Shown: positions 40,945-50,460 of the stretch, in pieces
Layout of the letters: every line of letters begins with the position of its first letter
How positions within the stretch are numbered: position 1 is the stretch's first letter
Assembly (NCBI GenBank): GCA_963704545.1
Contig: OY969915.1
Coordinates: 1,302,001 to 1,366,000 of the forward strand
Reading direction: 5' to 3'
Origin: VRUE01 sp963704545
GTDB taxonomy: Bacteria; Actinomycetota; Thermoleophilia; Solirubrobacterales; 70-9
Length of the DNA stretch: 64,000 nt
Program-made: the position numbers and the translations under genes
The notes under the pieces: generated by a model
What the model saw: only the letters and a program-made list of their open reading frames with translations
Database searches by the model: none
What the model was told of the DNA's origin: nothing

Positions 40945-42263
40945 AGAAAGGCAGCGGCAAGAAGAAGCCCTCACCCAAGAAGAAGCGTCGCTCGGCAGCC
41001 CCCGCCCCGCCGGCCGAGTACAACATCCTGCTCACCGCGACCCTCTGCCTGCTCGCGCTCGGGGCGGTGATGGTCTTCTCGGCCAGCTCGACCACCCAGG
41101 TGCTGAGCGACGGCAACCTCTCCAACAGCGCTCTCTTCCTGAAACGGACGGTGATGTACGGCGCGATCGGCCTGCTGGTCATGCACCTCGTCGCCCGCCA
41201 CGGCCTCGCTGCCGTGCGCCAGCTCACGCCGCTGTTCCTGGTCGGCTCGCTCGTCCTCCTCCTGGTCGTGCTCGCCGTCGGCACCAGTGCCAACGGTGCC
41301 AGCCGCTGGCTCGGTGCCGGACCCCTGCAGTTCCAGCCCTCCGAGCTGGCAAAGGTGGCGCTGGTCCTCTACGGCGCCGACATGCTGGCTCGCAAGCCGA
41401 AGATGACGCGCTCGGTCGGCGACCTGATGCCCTACCTGCTGGTCGTCGGCGCGGCCTGTCTCCTGATCATGGCCGAGCCGGACATGGGCACGACGATGGT
41501 CGTCGCCTTCTCCACCGGCGCGATGCTGGTGGCGGCCGGCGTCCGCCCGCGCGACCTCGGCCTGATCGCCCTCTGCGTCGGCTCTCTCGCGCTGCTGGCG
41601 GCCGTGATCGAGCCCTACCGGATGGCGCGCGTGACCGGCTTCCTCAGCCCCGGTTCCGATGTCGGCGGGGCTGGCTTTCAGGCAGCCCAGGCGAAGATCG
41701 CGCTCGGCTCCGGCGGGATCTTCGGCGTCGGCATCGGCGACGGCGTGCAGAAGGCCTTCTACCTGCCCGAGGCCCACACCGACATGATCTCGGCCGTGAT
41801 CGGCGAGGAGCTCGGCCTCTTCGGCATCGTCGGCGTGGTCGGCCTCTTCTCGCTCTTTGGCTACGCCGGGTTGCGGGTCGCCCAGCGGGCCAAGGACCGC
41901 TACTCGAAGCTGCTCGTCGCCGGCCTCACCTCGATGGTCATGGTGCAGGCGACGATCAATCTCTTCGCCGTGATGGGGCTGGCGCCGCTGACCGGCGTGC
42001 CGCTGCCGTTCGTGTCCTACGGCAACAGCAGCCTGCTGACCACGCTGTTCGCCGTCGGGCTGATCCTCGGAGTCGCCCGGAGTAGGACCGCTGGCGCTGG
42101 CAAACTGCGCGTCGTCGAGGGTGGGCGTACTGCTGGGGCCCGCAAAAGGAGCCGAAGGAGTCAGACGAGCCGTGGAAAGAGCGCCCAGAGTCGCAGTGGC
42201 AGCGGGGGGAACCGCAGGCCACGTCGTGCCGGCGATGGCCGTCGCCGCCGAGCTGCGGGCTAG
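40941..42263 (+). CDS. ftsW: Septal peptidoglycan glycosyltransferase (SEDS)
   Basis: 440 residues, GTGA overlap with murD. Short Lys-rich N-terminus, about ten spans, SEDS motifs: VFSASSTTQ, GANGASRWLGAGPLQFQPSELAK (SEDS core), AEPDMGTTMVV, QKAFYLPEAHTDMI and TGVPLPFVSYGNSSLL. The last about 45 residues are a basic tail (RKRSRRSQTSRGKSAQS) whose codons overlap murG in another frame by 92 nt. Confidence 0.93.
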   Translation: MKKGSGKKKPSPKKKRRSAAPAPPAEYNILLTATLCLLALGAVMVFSASSTTQVLSDGNLSNSALFLKRTVMYGAIGLLVMHLVARHGLAAVRQLTPLFLVGSLVLLLVVLAVGTSANGASRWLGAGPLQFQPSELAKVALVLYGADMLARKPKMTRSVGDLMPYLLVVGAACLLIMAEPDMGTTMVVAFSTGAMLVAAGVRPRDLGLIALCVGSLALLAAVIEPYRMARVTGFLSPGSDVGGAGFQAAQAKIALGSGGIFGVGIGDGVQKAFYLPEAHTDMISAVIGEELGLFGIVGVVGLFSLFGYAGLRVAQRAKDRYSKLLVAGLTSMVMVQATINLFAVMGLAPLTGVPLPFVSYGNSSLLTTLFAVGLILGVARSRTAGAGKLRVVEGGRTAGARKRSRRSQTSRGKSAQSRSGSGGNRRPRRAGDGRRRRAAG

Positions 42264-43329
42264 CGGCGCCGAGGTCTCCTTCCTCGGCGCCCGCGGGAAG
42301 ATCGAGGCGGAGCTGGTGCCGGAGGCGGGCTATGAGATCGACCTCCTCGACGTGCGCGGGATCGACCGCCGCAACCCCCTGCGGGCGGCGACCGCCTTGG
42401 GCAGGGCGGCCGGCGCGGTCGGGGCCGCCCGGAGGGCGTTGCGCGAGCGCGGGGCCGACGTCGTCCTCGGCGGGGGCGGCTACGTCGCGGGGACGGTGGG
42501 GATGGCAGCGGTCCTCTCGCGAACCCCGCTGGTCCTGACCGAGGCCGACAGCCACCTCGGTCTCGCCAACCGGCTGCTGGCCCGGCGGGCGCGATGCGTC
42601 TGCCTCGCCTTCCCGATCGCCGGGCGCGAGGGCGAGCGCTACCTGCTCACCGGCCGTCCCGTTCCGGCGGCCGTTCTGACTGCGGACCGGACGCTGGCCC
42701 GGGAGCGGTTCGGGGTGTCGGCCGGCGACAGCTGCCTGCTGGTGATGGGCGGCAGCCAGGGCGCCCGCTCGATCAACCTGGCCGCGGTCGGGGCCTTCGC
42801 CGAGGGCGAGGATGGCGGTGCCCGCGACTTTCACGTAATCCACCTCAGCGGCGCGCGCGACCACGACGAGATCGCCCGGCGGCTGGACTCGGCCCCGCAC
42901 CCCGAGCGCTACACGCTGATCGCCTACGAGCCCGGGCTCGCCGACGTCCTCGCCGCCTGCGACCTGGTGCTGGCGCGCTCGGGCGGCTCGATCTTCGAGG
43001 TGACGGCGGCGGGGAAGCCGGCAATCCTCGTCCCCTATCCGCACGCGACCGCCGATCACCAGCAGGGCAACGCCGAGTGGATGGCCGACGGCGGCGCGGC
43101 CGAGATCATCGCCGACGTCGATCTGGACGCGCAGGTACTGGCTGCGCGTGTGAGTGCCCTGTTCGCGGACGAGAGGCGCATCGCCGCGATGTCGAGCGCC
43201 TCGGCTGCCCTTGCCCGTCCCGACGCGGCGAGGCGCATCGCCGACGAGGTTCTGGCGGCCGCTGGGACAGATACCCCTTCCGGTGCGCCTTATCCCCGTA
43301 TAAACAGGAAAAGGCGCACCGGAACGTGA
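42172..43329 (+). CDS. murG: UDP-GlcNAc--lipid I N-acetylglucosaminyltransferase
   Basis: 385 residues from GTG 42172 (VERAPRVAVAAGGTAGHVVPA), with AAGGAG 11 nt upstream. GT-B enzyme that makes lipid II at the inner face. Motifs: GGTAGHVVPAMAVA (usually GGTGGH), GGYVAGTVG, MGGSQGARSIN, ARSGGSIFEVTAAGKPAILVP and DHQQGNAEW. A start at 42121 is possible and would lengthen the overlap with ftsW. Its last codons lie in a 14-bp inverted repeat. Confidence 0.93.
   Translation: MERAPRVAVAAGGTAGHVVPAMAVAAELRASGAEVSFLGARGKIEAELVPEAGYEIDLLDVRGIDRRNPLRAATALGRAAGAVGAARRALRERGADVVLGGGGYVAGTVGMAAVLSRTPLVLTEADSHLGLANRLLARRARCVCLAFPIAGREGERYLLTGRPVPAAVLTADRTLARERFGVSAGDSCLLVMGGSQGARSINLAAVGAFAEGEDGGARDFHVIHLSGARDHDEIARRLDSAPHPERYTLIAYEPGLADVLAACDLVLARSGGSIFEVTAAGKPAILVPYPHATADHQQGNAEWMADGGAAEIIADVDLDAQVLAARVSALFADERRIAAMSSASAALARPDAARRIADEVLAAAGTDTPSGAPYPRINRKRRTGT
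43278..43324. repeat. Inverted repeat spanning the murG 3' end
   Basis: TTCCGGTGCGCCTT (43278-43291) and AAGGCGCACCGGAA (43311-43324) pair perfectly, loop 19 nt. It encodes the last residues of MurG (PSGAPYPRINRKRRTGT) and ends just before the murC GTG, so it may occlude or couple murC translation. Confidence 0.75.
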
Positions 43330-44657
43330 GCGACTGGGCTTCAAGGCGGCTGCACTTCGTCGGCATCGGCGGCGCCGGGATGAGCGGCCTGGCGCTGGTC
43401 TGCGCCGAGCTTGGGGCGACGGTGACCGGCAGCGACCGGGCCGACTCCTCTTATATGGAGCGCCTGCGGGCGGCCGGGCTGGAGCCGGTCGTGGGCCACG
43501 ACGCCGCCAACCTCCCCGACGGCGCCGAGGTGGTCGTCTCGACCGCGATCGGGGCCGACAACCCCGAGCTGGCGCTGGCCCGCGAGCGGGGCGTCGAACC
43601 GATCCACCGCGGCGCCCTGCTGGCCCAGCTCTGTGCCGAGAAGCGCCTGGTCGCGGTCGCCGGGACGCACGGCAAGACGACCACGACCGCGATGCTGGTC
43701 TGGGCGCTGCGGGCGCTCGGCGCCGACCCGGCCTTCTTCGTCGGCGGCGAGGTTCCGGGGCTCGGCGACGGCGCCGCCGCGGCGAATGCGGGCTGGGGCG
43801 CTGGCGAGTGGGTGGTGGCCGAGGCCGACGAGAGCGACGCCAGCTTCCTGGAGCTGCGCCCGGAGATAGCGGTCGTCACCAACGTCGAGATGGACCACCA
43901 CAGCCGCTGGGGCTCGGTCGCCGAGCTGCGTGAGGCGTTCCGGCGGTTCGTCGTCCCGGCACAGGCGGTCGCCGTCCCGGCGGATGGGGATCTCGGCGAG
44001 CTGGCCGAGGGAAAGCGAGCCGCTTCGTTCACCGTGGACGCTCCCGGCCCGGCCGAGCTGGGCCTCGTGGTTCCCGGCCGGCACAACGCCCTCAACGCCC
44101 GCGCCGCGCTTGCGGCGCTGGAGCTTGCCGGCTTCGACCTCGCTCCCGCGGCGGCGGCGCTCGCCGGCTTCCCAGGCGTCCGCCGGCGCCTCGAGCTGAA
44201 GGGGACGCGCGACGGCACTCGCGTGTACGACGACTACGCCCACCACCCGACCGAGGTGCGGGCGGCCCTGTCCGCCCTGCGCGAGCTCGGCCCCGAGCGC
44301 CTGATCGCCGTCTTCCAGCCCCACCTCTACTCACGCACCAAGGCCTTCGCCGAGCAGTTCGGCGGGGCCCTCGCCCTCGCCGACGAGGCGGTCGTCCTCG
44401 ACGTCTATCCCGCCCGCGAGGAGCCGGTGGGGGAGCTTGCCGGAGTCAGCGGCATCGACGTGGCCCGGGCCGCCGCGGACCGGATGGGGGGACGGAGGGT
44501 GAGCTGGCTCCCCGACCCCGCCGGGTCGGGCGACGCACTGACGGGGCTCCTGGACCGCAACAGGGCGGCCGGCGTCGAGGGACAGGTGCTGGTCACGATC
44601 GGCGCCGGCGACGTCTTCCGGCTCGGGGAGGCGCTGGTCGAGGGGGGCGTGGGGTGA
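43326..44657 (+). CDS. murC: UDP-N-acetylmuramate--L-alanine ligase
   Basis: 443 residues, GTGA overlap with murG. Rossmann-like start LHFVGIGGAGMSGLA, ATP loop VAGTHGKTTTTAM, EADESDASFL, TNVEMDHHSRW, and C-terminal YDDYAHHPTEVRAAL and FQPHLYSRTKAF. First amino acid ligation of the stem peptide. Confidence 0.95.
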   Translation: MSDWASRRLHFVGIGGAGMSGLALVCAELGATVTGSDRADSSYMERLRAAGLEPVVGHDAANLPDGAEVVVSTAIGADNPELALARERGVEPIHRGALLAQLCAEKRLVAVAGTHGKTTTTAMLVWALRALGADPAFFVGGEVPGLGDGAAAANAGWGAGEWVVAEADESDASFLELRPEIAVVTNVEMDHHSRWGSVAELREAFRRFVVPAQAVAVPADGDLGELAEGKRAASFTVDAPGPAELGLVVPGRHNALNARAALAALELAGFDLAPAAAALAGFPGVRRRLELKGTRDGTRVYDDYAHHPTEVRAALSALRELGPERLIAVFQPHLYSRTKAFAEQFGGALALADEAVVLDVYPAREEPVGELAGVSGIDVARAAADRMGGRRVSWLPDPAGSGDALTGLLDRNRAAGVEGQVLVTIGAGDVFRLGEALVEGGVG

Positions 44658-45565
44658 AGGTGCCCCAGGGCGTCCAGCCCGATTTCCCCCTGGGCCGGCT
44701 GACGACCGTGCGCACCGGCGGTGCGGCCGACTGGTTCGCCCGCCCGGAGAGCGAGGCTGAGCTGTCGGAGCTGCTCGCCTGGGCACGCGAGAAGAGCCTC
44801 GCCCCGGGGACGATCGGCTCGGGCTCCAACCTGCTGGTCGCCGACGCCGGGTTCCGCGGGCTTGCGATCAAGCTCGACGGGGAGCTGGCGGGGGTCGAGC
44901 GCGAGGGCGAGCGGCTGGTCTGTGGCGGCGGCGCCCGGCTGCCCTCCGCCTCGGCCAAGGCGGCGGGCTGGGGCCTTGCCGGGATCGAGTTCGGGGTCAA
45001 CATCCCCGGCACCGCGGGAGGTGCGGTGAAGATGAACGCCAACGCTTACGGCGGCCAGCTCGCCGAGGTGCTGGAGTGGGTCGACGTCGCCACCGCGACC
45101 GGAGTCGACCGCCGGGTGCCGGAGCAGCTCGGATTCTCCTACCGCAGCTCCAACATCCAGCCGGACGAGATCGTCGCGCGGGTCTCGTTCCGCCTCCGTC
45201 CCGACGATCCGGTCGCGATCAGGGCCCGGCTCGAGGAGATGCGGAGCAGGCGTCGCGAGGCCCAGCCGTCCGGGATCAAGACCTTCGGCTCGACCTTCAA
45301 GAACCCCGGCGACGAGCGGGCCGGGGGGCACAGCGCCGGCCAGCTGCTCGAGGCGGCTGGTTGCCGAGGCCTTCGTCACGGCGGTGCCCGCTTCTCCGAG
45401 AAGCACGCCAACTTCGTCGAGAACACCGGCGAGGCGACGACGACGGAGATCCTGGAGCTGATGGCCGAGGGACGCCGCCGCGTCAACGATCGCTTCGGCG
45501 TCGTGCTCGAGCCGGAGGTCCAGGTGCTGGGGGAGGTTCGCTGGCCGGAGGGATGGGTGCTGTGA
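44654..45565 (+). CDS. murB: UDP-N-acetylenolpyruvoylglucosamine reductase
   Basis: 303 residues, GTGA overlap with murC. FAD enzyme that makes UDP-MurNAc. FAD domain start RLTTVRTGGAADWFARP, IGSGSNLLVADAGFRG, GIEFGVNIPGTAGGAVKMNANAYGG, YRSSNIQPDE, and the late SGIKTFGSTFKNP and FSEKHANFVENTG. The FxYRxS-type region indicates a type II MurB. Full length. Confidence 0.94.
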   Translation: MKVPQGVQPDFPLGRLTTVRTGGAADWFARPESEAELSELLAWAREKSLAPGTIGSGSNLLVADAGFRGLAIKLDGELAGVEREGERLVCGGGARLPSASAKAAGWGLAGIEFGVNIPGTAGGAVKMNANAYGGQLAEVLEWVDVATATGVDRRVPEQLGFSYRSSNIQPDEIVARVSFRLRPDDPVAIRARLEEMRSRRREAQPSGIKTFGSTFKNPGDERAGGHSAGQLLEAAGCRGLRHGGARFSEKHANFVENTGEATTTEILELMAEGRRRVNDRFGVVLEPEVQVLGEVRWPEGWVL

Positions 45566-46098
45566 GGTGGCTGTCCCGGACAGTTGGCGTGATCCTCGCG
45601 GTGATCGTCGTTGCTTTCATCTGGCAGCGCCTGTTCGGAGACAGGCCGGTGGCGCCGCGACTGGTCTCGAGCCAGCCGGTCGCTCTGATCGGCGCCGAAT
45701 CCGAAGACCCGGTGGCGGTCGCGGCCGACGGCACCATTCTCACCTGGTTTCCGGTTCCCGAGGAGTCCACGCTGCCCAGCCTGCCGCTCGACGTACCTCC
45801 GGAGGGCCCGCGCTTGAAAGGGCCGATGCTCGAACAGGTTCGCGTCCTCGCCGCCGTTCCGCTGCCCCTGCGGCCATACGTCGCGAGGAGCTACTACGGC
45901 GAAAGCGGGGTGGACGTCGAACTCGACTCGGGAGTCGAACTACGCTTCGGCGAAGCGACGCGGGCTGCGCGCAAGTGGCGAGCGGCGGCCGCGGTTCTCG
46001 CCGACCCCTCGATCGAATCGCTCGATTATGTAGACCTGCACGTGCCCAGCAGGCCCGCGACCTACGGCTCTGGGCATACGCTTCCGCCGATTCCCTAA
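45562..46098 (+). CDS. ftsQ: Short FtsQ/DivIB-like septum protein
   Basis: 178 residues from GTG 45562 (GTGA overlap); ATG 45553 would add three residues. One N-terminal span (about 8-25, VGVILAVIVVAFIWQ). The rest matches the FtsQ beta domain: RLVSSQPVALIGAESED, a DSGVELRFGEATRAARKWRAA strand-helix, and YVDLHVPSRPATYG near the end. The POTRA domain expected between span and beta domain is very short or missing. Position before ftsZ supports the call. Confidence 0.8.
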   Translation: MRWLSRTVGVILAVIVVAFIWQRLFGDRPVAPRLVSSQPVALIGAESEDPVAVAADGTILTWFPVPEESTLPSLPLDVPPEGPRLKGPMLEQVRVLAAVPLPLRPYVARSYYGESGVDVELDSGVELRFGEATRAARKWRAAAAVLADPSIESLDYVDLHVPSRPATYGSGHTLPPIP

Positions 46099-46178
46099 AC
46101 CCTCGACCACAGGGTTAGATATGCTCAACCCTCAAGTAAGCCTTGAGATATTCCGGGTGCAGGATGTCGCCCGGTCGT

Positions 46179-46207
46179 TTGACAGACCCCGCGAAATGCC
46201 CTACGTT
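46179..46207 (+). promoter_or_regulatory. ftsZ promoter
   Basis: TTGACA (46179-46184) and TACGTT (46202-46207) with an exact 17-bp spacer: the best sigma-70-like promoter in the window. It leaves a leader of about 130 nt containing direct repeats. The rest of the 46099-46343 gap shows no gene. Confidence 0.7.
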
Positions 46208-46277
46208 GAGCGCAATTTCCGCGGTCACAGCGTACCCTTGAACCCTTAAGCGTCGCTGTAGCTTCGGATGGAATCAG

Positions 46278-46306
46278 GGCTCAACTCAATCCAAGGCTCA
46301 ACTCAA
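46278..46306 (+). promoter_or_regulatory. Direct repeats in the ftsZ leader
   Basis: GGCTCAACTCAA occurs at 46278-46289 and 46295-46306 (17-bp period). A related GCTCAACCCTCAAG lies at about 46125, upstream of the promoter. They may be operator sites or RNA motifs; no binder is known. Confidence 0.45.
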
Positions 46307-46343
46307 ACGCCGACCCGGAGTCGGTGGCTGGAGAAATCGGGAG

Positions 46344-47423
46344 ATGGAATCCACATACCTCGCGGTGATCAAGGTCGTCGGTGCCGGCGGTGGCGGTACC
46401 AACGCCGTCAGTCGCATGGTCGACGCCGGCATTCGCGGCGTCGAGTTCGTCGCCGTCAACACGGATGCCCAGGCCCTGCAGGCCTGCGACGCCGACATCA
46501 AGCTCTCGATCGGCCAAGAGCTGACGCGCGGCCTCGGTGCCGGCGGCAACCCCGAGGTCGGCGCGGGCGCTGCGGCGGAGAGCCGCGACGAGATCAAGGA
46601 GGCGCTGAAGGGCGCCGACATGGTCTTCGTCACCGCGGGCGAGGGTGGCGGCACCGGCACCGGCTCGGCACCGGTCATCGCCGAGATCGCCAAGGAGGAG
46701 ATCGGCGCCCTGACGGTCGGCGCGGTCACCAAGCCGTTCGAGTTCGAGGGCAAACGACGGATGCAGCAGGCGCTCGAGGGCATCGAGAAGCTGCGCAACA
46801 ACGTCGACACCCTGATCATCGTTCCGAACGAGAAACTGCTGCAGGCGGTCGAGCGGCGCACCAGCGTGCTGGAGGCGTTCCGCCAGGCCGACGACATCCT
46901 GCGCCAGGGCGTGCAGGGCATCACCGACCTGATCACGATCCCTGGCCTGATCAACCTCGACTTCGCCGACGTACGCACGATCATGCGCGACGCCGGCTCG
47001 GCCCTGATGGGGGTCGGCTCCGCCGCCGGCGAGGCCCGCGCGCTCGACGCCGCCAAGGCGGCGATCACCTCGCCGCTGATCGAGGAGTCGATCAAGGGCG
47101 CCACGGGGATGCTGCTCAACATCACCGGTCCCGAGGACCTCGGCCTCTTCGAGGTCAACGAGGCGGCCCAGCTGGTCCAGGCCGAGGCCGACGACAACGC
47201 CAACATCATCTTCGGCTCCGTCGTCGACCAGTCGATGAAAGACGAGGTTCGCGTCACCGTGATCGCCACGGGCTTCGAGGGCTTCGAGCTGCTGGCTCGC
47301 TCGCCGCAGCGTGTGCGCCGTCGCTACGAGTCCAAACCGCGGATTTCCGCTGAGGACACTGATATCCGCAAACTGCGAGTCAGCGACGACGACATCGACG
47401 TTCCGGGGTTCCTGAAGGAATAG
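46344..47423 (+). CDS. ftsZ: Cell division GTPase FtsZ
   Basis: 359 residues. Tubulin-like GTPase that polymerises into the division ring. Motifs: IKVVGAGGGGTNAVSRM (start), GEGGGTGTGSAPV (tubulin loop GGGTGTG at 101-107), NLDFADVR (T7 catalytic loop, about 207), and the C-terminal tail DDIDVPGFLK (SepF/FtsA contact peptide). The linker is short (about 25 residues). GGAG lies about 10 nt upstream. Followed by a palindrome, not by the sepF/ylm genes often found in actinobacteria. Confidence 0.97.
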   Translation: MESTYLAVIKVVGAGGGGTNAVSRMVDAGIRGVEFVAVNTDAQALQACDADIKLSIGQELTRGLGAGGNPEVGAGAAAESRDEIKEALKGADMVFVTAGEGGGTGTGSAPVIAEIAKEEIGALTVGAVTKPFEFEGKRRMQQALEGIEKLRNNVDTLIIVPNEKLLQAVERRTSVLEAFRQADDILRQGVQGITDLITIPGLINLDFADVRTIMRDAGSALMGVGSAAGEARALDAAKAAITSPLIEESIKGATGMLLNITGPEDLGLFEVNEAAQLVQAEADDNANIIFGSVVDQSMKDEVRVTVIATGFEGFELLARSPQRVRRRYESKPRISAEDTDIRKLRVSDDDIDVPGFLKE

Positions 47424-47441
47424 CTCTGGGGCGGTTGGGAG

Positions 47442-47509
47442 AGGGCCATCGGGGGTCCCTCTCCAGGCCGCTTCGCGGGAGTTCCTGGAGAGGGACCCCC
47501 GATGGCCCT
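47442..47509. repeat. Family-D palindromic element, copy D1
   Basis: Perfect 26-bp arms (47442-47467 and 47484-47509) with a 16-nt loop CCGCTTCGCGGGAGTT that itself forms a small stem. It lies 18 nt after the ftsZ stop. The loop resembles that of D2 at 51989. Confidence 0.8.
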
Positions 47510-47544
47510 TGCGGGCGTGCTCAGGCAATACGCTTGCGCGTCCC

Positions 47545-48621
47545 GTGAGCTTGTTGTCGACTCCCCTGCGCGAGATGCATCTTCAGCTTGGCGCGAGGCT
47601 TGTTGATTTCGCTGGCTGGGAGATGCCGGTGCAGTACGAGGGGATTCGGGAGGAGCACTCGGCTGTGCGGACTCATGCGGGGATGTTCGATGTGTCGCAC
47701 ATGGGGGAGGTCGAGGTGGAGGGGCCGGGGGCGCTCGGGTTTTTGCAGCGGGTGCTTTCCAACGACGTGGCGAAGGTCGAGGTCGGGGGGGCTCAGTACT
47801 CGTGCCTGTGCAACGAGGAGGGGGGCGTTCTCGACGACCTGTTTGCCTACCGGTTGGGTGGCGACCGGTACCTGGTCGTGACCAACTCGGCCAATCATGG
47901 GGTCGACCTGGAGTGGCTGGGGCGGTGGAGTCGTGGGTTCGACGTCGCCGTGCGCGACGTCGCTGACCGCTACGCGATGCTCGCCGTGCAGGGGCCGCAC
48001 GCGCGGGCGATCGTCACCGGGGCGCTGGCCATCGAGCTGCCGCCGCGGATGCGGGTCTCGACGGCCCGCATCGGCGGCCGCCCGGCGCTGGCCTGCGGCA
48101 CCGGCTACACCGGCGAGGACGGGGTCGAGCTGCTCATCGACCCCGATGTGGCGCCGGCGATCTGGGCGGAGCTGCTCGACGCCGGCGTCGTTCCCTGCGG
48201 TCTCGGCGCCCGAGACACCCTGCGCCTCGAGGCCTGCTTCCACCTGCACGGCAACGACCTGACCCCGGAGCGCAACCCGATCGAGGCGGGGCTCGGCTGG
48301 TGCTGCGCGGAGGGGACTGGATTCCTCGGTGCGGACACGATCGCCGCCGTGCGCCGGGAGGGGCCGTCCGAAAAGCTCGTGCCTTTCAAGATCGAAGGTG
48401 CCGGCATCCCCCGCCAGGGCAACCCGGTGCTCGCTGGCGGCGAGCCGGCCGGAGTCGTCACCTCGGGCACCTTCTCGCCCTCGCTCGAGGTCGGGATCGG
48501 GATGGCCTACGTCCGCGCGACACTGGGCGCCGAGCCCGGGACCGAGGTCGAGATCGACGTGCGCGGCAAGCACCGCCCGGCCCGGATAGCTTCCAAGCCC
48601 CTCTACAGCAAGGAGAAGTGA
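47545..48621 (+). CDS. gcvT: Aminomethyltransferase (glycine cleavage T protein)
   Basis: 358 residues from GTG 47545 (VSLLSTPLREMH). Moves the methylene group from the lipoyl arm to tetrahydrofolate. Typical VDFAGWEMPVQYEGIREEH start, FDVSHMGEVEVEGP, the catalytic YTGEDGVELL region, and the C-terminal TSGTFSPSLEVGIGMAYV barrel. A TACGCT box lies 10 nt upstream. No glycine riboswitch was seen upstream; the gap holds the D1 palindrome. Confidence 0.94.
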   Translation: MSLLSTPLREMHLQLGARLVDFAGWEMPVQYEGIREEHSAVRTHAGMFDVSHMGEVEVEGPGALGFLQRVLSNDVAKVEVGGAQYSCLCNEEGGVLDDLFAYRLGGDRYLVVTNSANHGVDLEWLGRWSRGFDVAVRDVADRYAMLAVQGPHARAIVTGALAIELPPRMRVSTARIGGRPALACGTGYTGEDGVELLIDPDVAPAIWAELLDAGVVPCGLGARDTLRLEACFHLHGNDLTPERNPIEAGLGWCCAEGTGFLGADTIAAVRREGPSEKLVPFKIEGAGIPRQGNPVLAGGEPAGVVTSGTFSPSLEVGIGMAYVRATLGAEPGTEVEIDVRGKHRPARIASKPLYSKEK

Positions 48622-48623
48622 CG

Positions 48624-49019
48624 TTGTCCGACGCGAACTACCCCGACGACCTGCTCTACCACGACCAGCACGACTGGGCGCGGCTGGAGGGGGACGACCA
48701 TGCCGTCTTCGGGATCACGTGGTACGCCCAGGACAGCCTCGGCGAGGTCGTCTTCTACGACCCGCCGGAGATCGGAGGCACGGTCGACAAAGACGCCACC
48801 TACGCGGAGGTGGAGTCGGTGAAGGCGGTCTCCGACGTGGTCGCGCCGCTCTCGGGGGAGATCGTCGAGGTCAACGACGCGCTCGAAGACACTCCGGAGA
48901 AGGTCAACGAGGACCCCTACGGCGAGGGCTGGCTGGTCAAGGTCAGGCTGACCGCGCCGGAGGAGGCCGGAGCGCTGCTCGACGCCGGCGAATACCGCAA
49001 GTTGCTGGAAAACGCGTAG
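48624..49019 (+). CDS. gcvH: Glycine cleavage H protein
   Basis: 131 residues from TTG 48624, set by AAGGAG (48610-48615) 8 nt upstream; a GTG at 48618 would leave only 2 nt. Carries lipoate on Lys67 in AEVESVKAVSDV and shuttles the aminomethyl group. FGITWYAQDSLGEVVFYDPP and YGEGWLVKVRL complete the family pattern. The ribosome binding site lies inside the last gcvT codons. Confidence 0.94.
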   Translation: MSDANYPDDLLYHDQHDWARLEGDDHAVFGITWYAQDSLGEVVFYDPPEIGGTVDKDATYAEVESVKAVSDVVAPLSGEIVEVNDALEDTPEKVNEDPYGEGWLVKVRLTAPEEAGALLDAGEYRKLLENA

Positions 49020-49043
49020 CCCGGTCCCAGCCAGGGGCTTCCG

Positions 49044-49049
49044 TAGCCT
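49044..49049 (+). promoter_or_regulatory. Leaderless-type -10 box of gcvPA (TAGCCT)
   Basis: TAGCCT ends 7 nt before GTG 49057, in the 37-nt gap after gcvH. The decarboxylase subunits may therefore be transcribed from their own promoter. Confidence 0.45.
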
Positions 49050-49056
49050 TCACCGG

Positions 49057-50459
<1,403 letters not shown>

Positions 50460-50460
<1 letters not shown>

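Noticed and set aside
47424..47544. Glycine riboswitch ahead of gcvT
   Set aside because: The gap is filled by the D1 palindrome; no tandem glycine aptamer motifs were found.
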